26,108 nucleotides of DNA from DASTQL01 sp035761805 (lineage in GTDB: Bacteria > Actinomycetota > Actinomycetes > Jiangellales > Jiangellaceae), in the NCBI GenBank assembly GCA_035761805.1, contig DASTQL010000106.1, positions 1-26,108 of the forward strand, read 5' to 3'. Positions 15,273 through 22,892 of the stretch are shown piece after piece (the stretch's first letter is position 1; each line of letters starts with the position of its first letter). The position numbers were made by a program, and so were the translations under genes. Under the pieces are notes generated by a model, which saw nothing but the letters and a program-made list of their open reading frames with translations, did not search any database and was not told where the DNA came from.

Positions 15273-15650
15273 TCAGGCCGTGGCGGTGGACCACACCTCG
15301 ACCAGCCGGTCCGGACCGAACACCGCCTTCGCGATGTAGGCGGCGGCCCCGCTACCGGCCAGGTCGAACCTGTCCTCGTCGTACGTGGAGAGCAGGACGA
15401 CGACCGGTCGCTCCGAATGCGAGCGGAGTCGGCGGGACGCCTCGATGCCGTCGATGCCCGGCAGGTTGACGTCCATCAGCACGAGTGCGGGGCGCAGCTC
15501 CGCGGCCGCCTCGATCGACTCCTCGCCGGACGCGACAGCGCCGACGAGGACGAAGCCCTCCGTGGCGTCGACGACCGCGGCCATGGCGTGGCGGAACGGC
15601 TCCTGGTCGTCCACGACCAGGACCCGGACACCATTCGCCGCGCCATGCAT
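15273..15650 (-). CDS. Receiver-only response regulator (no output domain)
   Basis: 125 residues from the only suitable ATG (15650). A full receiver is present: VLVVDDQEPFR (acidic D14-D15), phospho-acceptor D60 in LVLMDVNLPGIDGIEA, switch Ser/Thr in LLSTYDED and Lys108 in AAAYIAKAV. The protein stops after what should be the last receiver helix (LVEVWSTATA). The sequence is closest in style to NarL receivers, which normally carry a LuxR DNA-binding domain; none remains. It may be a phosphate sink, a competitor for the kinase, or an allosteric partner of the sensors. It converges on the sensor operon and is divergent from the flippase-like gene. Confidence 0.9.
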   Translation of the reverse strand: MHGAANGVRVLVVDDQEPFRHAMAAVVDATEGFVLVGAVASGEESIEAAAELRPALVLMDVNLPGIDGIEASRRLRSHSERPVVVLLSTYDEDRFDLAGSGAAAYIAKAVFGPDRLVEVWSTATA

Positions 15651-15703
15651 ACCTCAAGCCTGACCGGGCGTCGTCCGGGGCGACCACCGTGCTGGCCCCA
15701 CCA

Positions 15704-15726
15704 CCGGGGTGGGGTTGACCACCCGG
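15704..15726. promoter_or_regulatory. GC-rich element related to the 10088 palindrome
   Basis: CCGGGGTGGGGTTG (15704-15717) matches the complement of CAGCCCCACCCCCG at 12 of 14 positions. GGGTGG and CCACCC (15707-15712, 15719-15724) form an imperfect palindrome with a spacer different from the 10088 site. It lies in the 192-nt gap between the divergent receiver and flippase-like genes; nothing else notable is seen there apart from the -10 at 15802. Confidence 0.3.
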
Positions 15727-15801
15727 GTGACGTCAGCCGCCGTGCGTGGCCACGCCCGGAGGAGGGCGGCTGACACGGTCGGCGCTGAGCCACGCCGCTC
15801 G

Positions 15802-15807
15802 TACGTT
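15802..15807 (+). promoter_or_regulatory. Possible -10 element for flippase-like gene
   Basis: TACGTT lies 35 nt before ATG 15843, leaving a short leader with a GGAGG ribosome site. No good -35 at 16-19 nt spacing is seen. Confidence 0.35.
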
Positions 15808-15842
15808 CGAGGCGTTCCCCCACCTCGACCCGCGGAGGCCGC

Positions 15843-16754
15843 ATGGGCACCCTCGTCCGGTGGGCCGCGGCCGCAGTTGCGGCGTGGCTCCTCCACCGGC
15901 ACGTCGCGGGCACCGACCTGGGCTCCGTGGCAGCCACCGCACGCTGGGGGTGGGTGCTGGTGGCGGGATGTCTGAGCACCCTGACGCTCGCCGGCGCGGC
16001 CGTGAACCTGATGGCGGTGAGCCCGGTGCGGCTCGAGGTCCGTCGTACCGTCGCCGCCCAGCTCGCCGGCGGTTTCGCCAAGCTGGTCAGCCCGGCCGCG
16101 ATCGGTGCCGCTGCCCTCAACGTCCGCTTCGTGCAGCGGGCCGGTGCTCCGACACCTGGAGCCGTCGCCACCGTCGGTGCCGCGCAGCTGGTCCAGCTTG
16201 CGACCACCGTGCTGCTCCTGGTGCTGGTCGGCGTCACGAGCGGCCAGACCGCGTTGCCCCGGGTCCTGCCCGGTCCGGCCGTGTGGGTGGCCGTGGGCGC
16301 GGTGGTGCTGGGAGGGTCCACGGCGCTCGGGTTCGCGCCCGTCCGTCGTCTGCTGCGGAGTCGGCTCACCCCGATGCGGCAGGGGCTGGGCCCGATGGGC
16401 ACGAGCCTGCGGGAGGCGGTACGTCGGCTGCTCCTGGCCGCGACCGGGTCGCTGGTGCTCACAGGGGCGCTCGTCCTGTGCCTCGCCGCCAGCGTCGCCG
16501 CCTTCGGTGGGGCGCCCGACCTCCGGGCCGTCGCGGTCGTGCTCCTCGCCGGGACCGCCCTGGGCTCCCTCGTCCCGACCCCGGGTGGCCTGGGCGCCGT
16601 GGACGCTGCACTCGTGGCCGGGCTGACGGCCGCCGGGCACGGGGCGGCGGTCGCCGTCCCGGCGGTCCTGGTGTTCCGCCTGGTGACCGTCTGGCTGCCG
16701 GTCCCCCTCGGCTGGTTCGCCCTCCGCGGCCTCCAGCGGCGGGGCCACCTGTGA
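15843..16754 (+). CDS. YbhN/AglD-type integral membrane protein (LPG synthase TM region family)
   Basis: 303 residues with seven or eight predicted membrane helices. The diagnostic late motif is LVPTPGGLGAVDAALVAGL, followed by an FRLVTVWLPVPLGW helix, as in the UPF0104/lysylphosphatidylglycerol-synthase transmembrane family. The earlier GGFAKLVSPAAIGAAALNVRF also fits. GGAGG lies 6 nt before ATG 15843. There is no C-terminal aminoacyl-transferase domain, so it is not an MprF synthase. Stand-alone members are thought to flip or bind lipids or lipid-linked sugars. Its position between two envelope/export modules suggests a cell-envelope role (inference). Confidence 0.9.
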   Translation: MGTLVRWAAAAVAAWLLHRHVAGTDLGSVAATARWGWVLVAGCLSTLTLAGAAVNLMAVSPVRLEVRRTVAAQLAGGFAKLVSPAAIGAAALNVRFVQRAGAPTPGAVATVGAAQLVQLATTVLLLVLVGVTSGQTALPRVLPGPAVWVAVGAVVLGGSTALGFAPVRRLLRSRLTPMRQGLGPMGTSLREAVRRLLLAATGSLVLTGALVLCLAASVAAFGGAPDLRAVAVVLLAGTALGSLVPTPGGLGAVDAALVAGLTAAGHGAAVAVPAVLVFRLVTVWLPVPLGWFALRGLQRRGHL

Positions 16755-16779
16755 CGACCGGTGCGGTCCGTCCCCACCG

Positions 16780-16803
16780 CGAGGGGCGGTCAGCCCCACC
16801 CCC
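16780..16803. promoter_or_regulatory. GC-rich element sharing a half-site with the 10088 palindrome
   Basis: CAGCCCCACCCCCG (16791-16804) is identical to the right half of the 10088 palindrome, while the left half (GAGGGGCGGT) is only partly conserved. It lies in the 158-nt gap between the flippase-like gene and the small-gene/hydrolase/ABC-2 operon, about 110 nt before the first start. Confidence 0.35.
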
Positions 16804-16899
16804 GACCCGCCGAACCAGTGTGACGGCCACCACAGTGACGTGCGCCGGGGAGCCCACTGCCCTGCGGCTCGCCCGATCGGCGACGCCGTCCTCCGTGCC

Positions 16900-16905
16900 T
16901 AGCGT
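16900..16905 (+). promoter_or_regulatory. -10 element, leaderless start of 59-residue gene
   Basis: TAGCGT, then exactly 7 nt, then ATG 16913. No ribosome site is present. Confidence 0.55.
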
Positions 16906-16912
16906 CGAAGAC

Positions 16913-17092
16913 ATGACGTACGGACACCGCAGGCAGGCCGAGTCCCTCCGCGAGACCGCGTACGAGCGGGGCTACGCGGCCGGCTGGCACGGCAGCAACG
17001 GCCCGCTCGGGTCGGTCGAGTTCGAGCGCGGCTACACCCGCGGCCGTCACGACCGCGAGCGCACCACCCCCGTCCGTGGCGTCCGGCGATGA
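16913..17092 (+). CDS. Small basic protein with internal ERGY repeat, unknown function
   Basis: 59 residues, not recognised. Two copies of an aromatic-charged motif are visible: YERGYAAGWH (residues 17-26) and FERGYTRGRH (37-46), separated by SNGPLGSVE. It is strongly basic at both ends (HRRQ, RERTTPVRGVRR), with no membrane segment and no signal peptide. The protein is credible because of the leaderless -10 (TAGCGT, 7 nt), the in-protein repeat, and the position heading the operon of the 44-residue gene, hydrolase and ABC-2 exporter (48 nt to the next start). A nucleic-acid or lipid-binding role could be imagined but nothing shows it. Confidence 0.65.
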   Translation: MTYGHRRQAESLRETAYERGYAAGWHGSNGPLGSVEFERGYTRGRHDRERTTPVRGVRR

Positions 17093-17140
17093 CGCCGACC
17101 GACCGCAGCACCGACACCCCTGGACACGGAGGAGCCCGTC

Positions 17141-17275
17141 ATGACCACGTACACACACCTGCTGCTGCACGAACACCGCTCGGCAGAGCTGGCCGCCGAG
17201 GCGGCACGGGCGCGCCTCGCCCGGTCGACAGGTCGTCGACCGAGTCGCGCCAGGGACGCAGCGGCACCGCGATGA
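17141..17275 (+). CDS. 44-residue protein, translationally coupled to the hydrolase
   Basis: Begins MTTYTHLLLHEHRSAEL, continues with an Ala/Arg-rich helix and ends PSRARDAAAPR. Support is a strong GGAGGAG ribosome site 6 nt upstream of ATG 17141 and a TGA that overlaps the next start as ATGA (17272-17275), the same coupling used twice more downstream. No family is recognised. A short helical segment with a basic tail is all that can be described. It may be a functional peptide or mainly a leader that delivers ribosomes to the hydrolase gene. Confidence 0.65.
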   Translation: MTTYTHLLLHEHRSAELAAEAARARLARSTGRRPSRARDAAAPR

Positions 17276-18507
17276 CCCGTCTCACCACGACGGCGATCGC
17301 GCTGATCGCCCTCCACGTCGTCGACGACGCGTTCCTGCAGCCCGAGCCCGGGACGACGGCCGCCGACCACGCGCTTGGCGGCCTCGCCCTGATCGCGATC
17401 CTGCTCGTCGGCCTGGCCTGCTTCCATCGCGGCCACGCCGGCATGCGCGGGACCGTGACCCTGGCCCTGGGCGTCCTGGGCCTGACGGTCGCTGCCGAGG
17501 GACTGCTGGCCATGACCCAGGGCGTCCTCGCGCGGGACGACTACAGCGGCGTGCTGGCGGGATCAGCCGGGCTGGTGCTTCTCTGCGTCGGCGCCGCCAC
17601 GCTGTGGCGGTCCCGCCGGCGCGACGGAGGCCGCGCCCGACGCCTGGGGCGCCGAGCCCTGGGCGTCGTCTGCGGCGTGGTCGGCGCGGTCGTCGTCGTG
17701 GTCCCCGTCGGGGCGGCGTACGTCATCACCCACGTCACGCTCCCGTCTCCGGGGGACGTCGACCTCGGCGTCCCGCACGAGCAGGTGACCGTCACCACGA
17801 CGGACGGGCTCGACCTCCAGGCGTGGTACGTCCCGTCGCGCAACGGAGCCGCCGTGATCGCGGTTCCGGGTGCGTCCGAGACCCCCCGACACGCCCGGAT
17901 GCTCGTCGAGCACGGCTACGGCGTCCTGCTCCTCGACCACCGGGGCACGGCCGAGAGCCCAGGGGCGCCGAACCTGCTCGGCTGGAACCGCAGCCCGGAC
18001 GTGCACGCCGCGGTGGCCTTCCTGCGCGGTCGGCCGGACGTCGACGCCGGACGCGTCGGCGGGATCGGCCTGTCCGTCGGCGGTGAGACGCTGCTGCAGG
18101 CGGCGGCCGAGTCGGCCGACCTCCGGGCCGTCGTCTCCGAGGGCGCCGGGATCCGCACCCTGGGCGAGCACCACGCCGTCGAAGGCGCGAAGCGGTGGGT
18201 GGAGCTGCCCCCCGTCGCGGTGGCGATGGCGGCGACGTCGGTCTTCGCGGGCCAGCGCCCGCCGCCCGCACTGCAGGACCTCGTGCCCCGGATCGCGCCG
18301 CGGCCGCTCCTGCTGATCAGCGCCGGTCACGGTGTCGGCGGGGAGGAGCTCAACGCCCTGTACTCCGCGGCCGCCGGCAGCCACGCGACCTGGTGGGAGA
18401 TCCCCGAGGCCAGGCACACCACAGGCCTCAGCACCCGCCCGGCCGAGTACGAGCGCCGAGTCGTCGGGTTCTTCGACGACGCCCTGCTGGAAGGAGCCGA
18501 CCGATGA
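17272..18507 (+). CDS. Alpha/beta hydrolase with N-terminal membrane domain
   Basis: 411 residues. About five hydrophobic helices fill residues 1-155 (TTTAIALIALHVV, ALGGLALIAILLVGLACF, VLAGSAGLVLLCVGA, GVVCGVVGAVVVVVPVGAAY). The hydrolase domain follows (about 165-411): nucleophile S268 in GIGLSVGGE, oxyanion-region DHRGTAESPG, and catalytic H382 in PEARHTTGL. The usual acid Asp is not obvious; a Glu in GHGVGGEE is the likely substitute. Start ATG 17272 overlaps the preceding stop (ATGA); an upstream in-frame GTG/ATG extension is rejected because it would run through the small gene. It is coupled to the ABC ATPase by another ATGA. Role inferred: a peptide- or ester-cleaving enzyme acting with the exporter. 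The substrate is unknown. Confidence 0.88.
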   Translation: MTRLTTTAIALIALHVVDDAFLQPEPGTTAADHALGGLALIAILLVGLACFHRGHAGMRGTVTLALGVLGLTVAAEGLLAMTQGVLARDDYSGVLAGSAGLVLLCVGAATLWRSRRRDGGRARRLGRRALGVVCGVVGAVVVVVPVGAAYVITHVTLPSPGDVDLGVPHEQVTVTTTDGLDLQAWYVPSRNGAAVIAVPGASETPRHARMLVEHGYGVLLLDHRGTAESPGAPNLLGWNRSPDVHAAVAFLRGRPDVDAGRVGGIGLSVGGETLLQAAAESADLRAVVSEGAGIRTLGEHHAVEGAKRWVELPPVAVAMAATSVFAGQRPPPALQDLVPRIAPRPLLLISAGHGVGGEELNALYSAAAGSHATWWEIPEARHTTGLSTRPAEYERRVVGFFDDALLEGADR

Positions 18508-19463
18508 CCAACGACGACTGGACCGACGCGATCGTGACCCGGGGACTGAGCAAGGTGTACCGGGACGTGACGGGTCTCGACAGCCTGGACCTGCGCGTGC
18601 CGAAGGGCTCGATCTTCGGCTTCCTGGGCCCCAACGGTGCCGGCAAGACCACGACGATCAAGCTCCTGCTCGGCCTGACCCGGCCCAGCCACGGCTCCGC
18701 CACGGTGGCGGGGCGTGACGTGGTGGCCGACAGCCTGGGGGTCCGTCAGCGGGTCGGCTACCTGGCCCAGCAACCGCAGTTCTACGACCACATGACCGCC
18801 CGGCAGACGCTACGGTTCACGGCCCGGCTGTTCTTCACCGGACCCGTCGACGCGATCGAGAACCGGGTGGGCGAGATGCTCGAGCTCGTCGGCCTGGACG
18901 ACATGGCGGACCGGCCGGTCCGGGGCTTCTCGGGCGGGGAGCGCCAGCGGCTGGGGATCGCCCAGGCGCAGGTCAACGACCCCGAGCTGCTGATCCTGGA
19001 CGAGCCGGCCGCCGCGCTCGACCCGCTGGGGCGGCGTGACGTCCTGGAGGTCATGCGGCGCCTGCGCGACCGGACGACGATCTTCTACTCCACCCACATC
19101 CTCGACGACGTCGAGCGGGTGAGCGACACCGTCGCGATCCTGGACGGCGGTCGCCTGATCGCCCAGGCGCCGGTCGACCGGCTGCTGCACGGCGACACCA
19201 CGTCGTACACGCTCACGGTCCACGGGTCGGGGGACGATCAGGCGTCGCTGCTGCGTACCCGGCCCTGGGTCACCGGAGTGAGCATCGCAACGACCGACGA
19301 CCTGGCGACGCTCACGGTCGCGGTGGACGACGAGGGCGCAGCCGACAGCGAGCTGCTCCGCACGGTACTGGCCGACGGGCAGACGACGGTGACCTCGTTC
19401 GCGCGCAGTCGCCGGTCGCTGGAAGACCTCTTCATCGATCTCGTCCAGGAGGAAGCACGATGA
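18504..19463 (+). CDS. ABC-2 type transporter ATP-binding protein
   Basis: 319 residues. Walker A GPNGAGKTT (42-50), Q-loop YLAQQPQFYDHMTARQTL, signature GFSGGERQRLGIAQA (from 141), Walker B LLILDEPAAALDP, switch H198 in FYSTHILDDVERV. The C-terminal roughly 90 residues form the extra domain common in drug or bacteriocin exporters (CcmA/NatA/DrrA style), ending SLEDLFIDLVQ. ATG overlaps the hydrolase stop and the TGA overlaps the permease start, so three proteins are made in coupled fashion. It is distinct from the FtsX-type ATPase at 9181-9939. Confidence 0.95.
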   Translation: MTNDDWTDAIVTRGLSKVYRDVTGLDSLDLRVPKGSIFGFLGPNGAGKTTTIKLLLGLTRPSHGSATVAGRDVVADSLGVRQRVGYLAQQPQFYDHMTARQTLRFTARLFFTGPVDAIENRVGEMLELVGLDDMADRPVRGFSGGERQRLGIAQAQVNDPELLILDEPAAALDPLGRRDVLEVMRRLRDRTTIFYSTHILDDVERVSDTVAILDGGRLIAQAPVDRLLHGDTTSYTLTVHGSGDDQASLLRTRPWVTGVSIATTDDLATLTVAVDDEGAADSELLRTVLADGQTTVTSFARSRRSLEDLFIDLVQEEAR

Positions 19464-20260
19464 GCGCCGAGACCGGAACCCCCCGCTCCCCCGCCGGAGC
19501 GAGCCGCCCACATCTGCGGTCCATCACCACCCAGGGGTGGCGGCGCGGCTTCGCCCCGCTGCTGCGCAAGGAGCTCGGGCAGTGGTGGGGCACCCGCCAG
19601 TGGCTGGTCCAGGCCGTGACCTGGCTGGTCCTGATCAACGGAGTCGTCGGGATGGTCATGCTCACCGATCCGAGCGAGGACCCGGTGACCCTGTTCCTGC
19701 TGCTCGGCATGCTGACCACCGCGATCGGCGTCGTCGTGACGACGCAGGGGGCCATCGTGGGGGAGAAGCAACGCGGCACCGCCGCCTGGCTGATGTCCAA
19801 GCCGATCTCCCGCTCGTCGTTCCTGCTGAGCAAGCTGGGGGGCTACGCGACCGGCTTCTGGGCCCTGGCCGTCGCCCTGCCGGCCGTGGTCTACGTCGTC
19901 GAGAGTCTCGCCATCACCGGCTCGAGCCCCGGGGTCCCGCTGCTCGCCGCCCTGGCGTTGTGGGCCCTGCACGTGCTCGTCTACCTGGCGCTCGTGCTCG
20001 CCCTGGGAACGCTCTTCCGCAGCCGCGGACCCGTGGCCGCGGTCGGCGTGGGAACCATCCTCGCGGGCCAGTTCTTCGGCGGCATGGTCCCGCTCCCGGT
20101 GGTGACCGTCCTGCCCTGGATATTGCCCGACCTCGCGAGCGCCGTCGCGCACGGCGACGCCGTACCGGTGTCCATCCCGGTGGTGGTGGCCGCCAACCTG
20201 ACGACCGTCGTCGTGGCCACCGGCGTGGGCATCTGGCGGCTGACCCGCCAGGAGCTGTAG
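19460..20260 (+). CDS. ABC-2 type transporter permease
   Basis: 266 residues with about six membrane helices (WLVQAVTWLVLINGVVGMVM, LFLLLGMLTTAIGVVVTTQG, ALAVALPAVVYVVESLAI, a long helix around LHVLVYLALVLALGTLF, GVGTILAGQFFGGMVPL, and a last one ending GVGIWRLTRQEL). The cytoplasmic EKQRGTAAWLMSKPISR loop after helix 2 matches the coupling region of ABC-2/NosY-like permeases. A leading cytoplasmic segment (about 45 residues, LLRKELGQWW) is typical. ATG 19460 overlaps the ATPase stop. It probably forms a homodimer with two ATPase subunits. The exported substrate is unknown. It is the last gene of the operon; no hairpin is evident after it. Confidence 0.93.
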   Translation: MSAETGTPRSPAGASRPHLRSITTQGWRRGFAPLLRKELGQWWGTRQWLVQAVTWLVLINGVVGMVMLTDPSEDPVTLFLLLGMLTTAIGVVVTTQGAIVGEKQRGTAAWLMSKPISRSSFLLSKLGGYATGFWALAVALPAVVYVVESLAITGSSPGVPLLAALALWALHVLVYLALVLALGTLFRSRGPVAAVGVGTILAGQFFGGMVPLPVVTVLPWILPDLASAVAHGDAVPVSIPVVVAANLTTVVVATGVGIWRLTRQEL

Positions 20261-20321
20261 CCCGAACGGGGAGGATCGCGCGGGCCGGGACGGGGGCGCC
20301 GGGCGCGGTGCGGGGTTGCGC

Positions 20322-20327
20322 CAGACT
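20322..20327 (+). promoter_or_regulatory. Possible -10 element for M20 peptidase gene
   Basis: CAGACT keeps A2 and T6 and is followed by exactly 7 nt and GTG 20335, supporting that start and a leaderless transcript. Confidence 0.4.
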
Positions 20328-20334
20328 CCGGGGC

Positions 20335-21612
20335 GTGAGCACGGAGCTCGCCGGGCCCGAGGCCGAGATCACCGACGCGGTCGACCCGCGCCGGGTGCTG
20401 GACGACCTGCGCGAGCTGGTCGCCTTCCCCAGCACCGGCGGGTCGGCCGCGGAGCTGGAGGTCCAGCGCTGGTGCGCCGACCGGCTCGCCGGTCTCGGCG
20501 CTGACGTGGACCTCTGGCCACTGGACCTGCCCGCGCTCCGCGCCGAGCCCGACTACCCCCACGAGGAGGTCGAGCGCGTGGCGGCGTACGGCTGCGTGGC
20601 GACCTGGCCGGGCGACGAGGACGGTCCTCCGGCGCTGATCCTGGGCGGCCACACCGACGTCGTCCCGGTCGGCAACCCGACCGCCTGGCGGACCGACCCG
20701 TACGAGCTGCGGGTCGGGGACGGGGTCGCGTACGGGCGGGGGGCGTGCGACATGAAGGGCGGGCTGGCCGCGGTCCTCGGGGCCGTGGCTGCCGTCCGCG
20801 CTCTGGGTGTCCGCCTGCGGCGACCGCTCGCCGTCCACTGCGTGGTCGCGGAGGAGGACGGTGGGCTCGGGGCCTTCGCGACGCTCCGCCGCGGGCACAC
20901 CGGCTCGGCCTGTGTGATCGCCGAACCCACGGCGGGAGCGGTCGTCACCGCCAACGCCGGCTCCCTGACCTTCCGCCTGGAGGTCCCCGGGCTGGCCACG
21001 CACGGCTCGACGCGGACCCGGGGTGTGTCGGCCGTCGACGCGTTCGTCCCCGTCCTGGCGGCCCTGCGGGAGCTGGAGGCCCGGCGCAACCGTGACGTGC
21101 CGGACGTCTTCTCCGGCACCCACCTCCCGTACCCGCTGTCCGTCGGCACCGTCCGGGCCGGGGACTGGGCCTCGACCGTCCCCGACCTGCTCGTGGCCGA
21201 GGGACGGTACGGCGTGCGTCTGGACGAGCCGGTCGCCGCGGCCCGGGCCGAGCTGGAGGCCGCCGTCGCCCAGGCCTGCGCCGGCGACCCGTGGCTCGCG
21301 CGCTCTCCGGTACGGGTGAGCTGGCCCGGCGGGGTCTTCGCCGGCGGCCGGATGCCCGCCGGGGACCCGCTGCTCCCCGCCGTACGGTCGGCGGTGCTGG
21401 ACGTCACGGGGCAGGAACCGGGGGTCCACGGGGCACCGTACGGGTCGGACCTGCGGCTCTACGCGGCGGCGGGGGTGCCGACGCTGCAGTACGGACCCGG
21501 GGACGTCGGGCACGCGCACGCGGTCGACGAGCACGTCGAGGTGGCCGACCTCGAGCGGGCGACCCGGGTCTACGCGCTGCTGGCCACCCGGCTCTGCGGC
21601 GTCGGGGAGTGA
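20335..21612 (+). CDS. M20-family metallopeptidase (ArgE/DapE-like)
   Basis: 425 residues. Metal ligands are visible: H106 and D108 in GGHTDVVPVG, bridging D139 in GACDMKGG, catalytic E173 and ligand E174 in VAEEDGG, E197 in IAEPT, and the C-terminal His in GHAHAVDEHVE. The central dimerisation domain is bounded by VPGLATHGSTRTRGVSAVD. Family members cleave N-acyl amino acids or small peptides (acetylornithine, succinyl-diaminopimelate, carnosine-type). This one looks like the general ArgE/DapE group and is not adjacent to arginine or lysine genes, so a pathway is not assigned. No signal peptide. The last 43 nt overlap the convergent MFS gene. Confidence 0.93.
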   Translation: MSTELAGPEAEITDAVDPRRVLDDLRELVAFPSTGGSAAELEVQRWCADRLAGLGADVDLWPLDLPALRAEPDYPHEEVERVAAYGCVATWPGDEDGPPALILGGHTDVVPVGNPTAWRTDPYELRVGDGVAYGRGACDMKGGLAAVLGAVAAVRALGVRLRRPLAVHCVVAEEDGGLGAFATLRRGHTGSACVIAEPTAGAVVTANAGSLTFRLEVPGLATHGSTRTRGVSAVDAFVPVLAALRELEARRNRDVPDVFSGTHLPYPLSVGTVRAGDWASTVPDLLVAEGRYGVRLDEPVAAARAELEAAVAQACAGDPWLARSPVRVSWPGGVFAGGRMPAGDPLLPAVRSAVLDVTGQEPGVHGAPYGSDLRLYAAAGVPTLQYGPGDVGHAHAVDEHVEVADLERATRVYALLATRLCGVGE

Positions 21613-22817
21613 GCCCGCAGCGACCGCCGCAGCCGCCCGGCGGTCGCCAGCGCGAGGAGCAGCCCCGCCGCCGCCCCGCCGACGGGGACTGCCAGCGCGG
21701 CCGTAGGCCCGGCCAGGTCGCCGAGCCGACCCGCGACGGCAGCACCGGCCGCGTAGCCGACGACCGCCCCGCTGGCGAGCAAGGTCATGGCGGCGCCGGC
21801 GCGGTGCCCGGGCACGAGTCGCCCGGCCGCCGAGTAGGCGCTGATCATCGCCGGGGCCACGGCCAGGCCCAGCGCCGTGACCACCACGGCCGCAGCGGCC
21901 AGGGACGGGACGAGGAGCAGCGGTGCCGCCAGCATCACCATGGCGGCGAGGGACGCGACCAGCCTGCGCTCGTGGCCGAACCGGGCCGGCACCCAGGCGG
22001 TCGCGACGCCGGCGGCAGCGCTCCCCAGGCCGAGGAGCCCGTAGACGATCCCGGCGAGGCCCGGCATCCCCGCCTCCGTCGCCAGCACGGTCAGCCCCGT
22101 CTGTGTGCCGCCGAAGACGACGCCGATGCCGCCCATCACGGCGACCAGGACGGACCGCTCGTGGGTGAGGAGCCGGCCACTCGCGGCGCTGCGCACCGGG
22201 AGGGAGTGCGCGACCCGGGCGGTCGGGTGGAGGGCGAAGGCGGTGCCGAAGCCGGCCAGCAAGAGCGCCGCCACCACGACGGCCACGGTCGGGTCGACGA
22301 GGGCGACCAGGCCCCCGACGAGAGCCGGGCCGAGGACGAACGAGGCCTCGTCCGCCGCACTCTCGTACGAGAAGGCCGTGCTGACCAGTCGCGGGTCGCC
22401 TCCGGCCCGACGGCGGACGAGGGGTGACCAGCGCACGCGGGCCAGCGGGCCGACCTGCGGGACCAGCAGGCCGGTCAGGGCAGCGGCGATGACGACCGTG
22501 GGCAGTGTCGCGCCGGCCGTGACCAGGAGGACGAGGCCGAGGAACCCGGTGGCTGCGCCGAGGGACTGGACGGTCACGACCGCTCGCTGGCCCCGGCGGT
22601 CGGCCAGCCCGCCGGCGACCGGCGCGCCCACCGCCGTACCGAGGGCGAGGGCACCGGAGGCGAGCCCTCCGGCGGCGTACCGGCCGGTGGCCGAGGAGAC
22701 GAGCAGGAGGGTGCCGAGCTGGCCCATGGCAAGCGGCAGCCGGGCCAGGAAGGCGAGGCCCAGGTAGCCGGGCCCGGCGAGTGCGACGAGACGCCGGTAG
22801 GTGGTGAGAGGGGACAC
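21570..22817 (-). CDS. MFS transporter
   Basis: 415 residues with about 12 hydrophobic helices. The major-facilitator loop GGLADRRGQRAVV sits between helices 2 and 3, and a similar GGIGVVFGGTQTGLTVL, RFGHERRLVA pattern opens the second half. Start GTG 22817 has GGAG about 12 nt upstream. The plan resembles drug or sugar-efflux MFS proteins of actinobacteria, but no specific substrate motif is recognised. Its final 43 nt overlap the M20 gene tail-to-tail. It is divergent from the HD-domain gene across 75 nt containing an inverted repeat. Confidence 0.93.
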   Translation of the reverse strand: MSPLTTYRRLVALAGPGYLGLAFLARLPLAMGQLGTLLLVSSATGRYAAGGLASGALALGTAVGAPVAGGLADRRGQRAVVTVQSLGAATGFLGLVLLVTAGATLPTVVIAAALTGLLVPQVGPLARVRWSPLVRRRAGGDPRLVSTAFSYESAADEASFVLGPALVGGLVALVDPTVAVVVAALLLAGFGTAFALHPTARVAHSLPVRSAASGRLLTHERSVLVAVMGGIGVVFGGTQTGLTVLATEAGMPGLAGIVYGLLGLGSAAAGVATAWVPARFGHERRLVASLAAMVMLAAPLLLVPSLAAAAVVVTALGLAVAPAMISAYSAAGRLVPGHRAGAAMTLLASGAVVGYAAGAAVAGRLGDLAGPTAALAVPVGGAAAGLLLALATAGRLRRSLRAHSPTPQSRVASSA

Positions 22818-22843
22818 GGCGGGAGCTCCAGGGTCGGTCTACC

Positions 22844-22870
22844 GCGCGTCTCCCCGCCCATCAGACGCGC
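22844..22870. promoter_or_regulatory. Inverted repeat between divergent MFS and HD genes
   Basis: GCGCGTCT (22844-22851) and AGACGCGC (22863-22870) are exact complements 11 nt apart, in the only intergenic space between the two divergent genes. This is the size and position of a small dimeric repressor site. No repressor gene is adjacent. Confidence 0.35.
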
Positions 22871-22892
22871 ACCGTGGCCCTGTGCTCGTGCC

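Noticed and set aside
17089..17271. N-terminal extension of the hydrolase to 17089
   Set aside because: The extra 61 residues are Arg/Gly/Pro-rich without homology feel and run out of frame through the 44-residue gene, which has a strong ribosome site and ATGA coupling.
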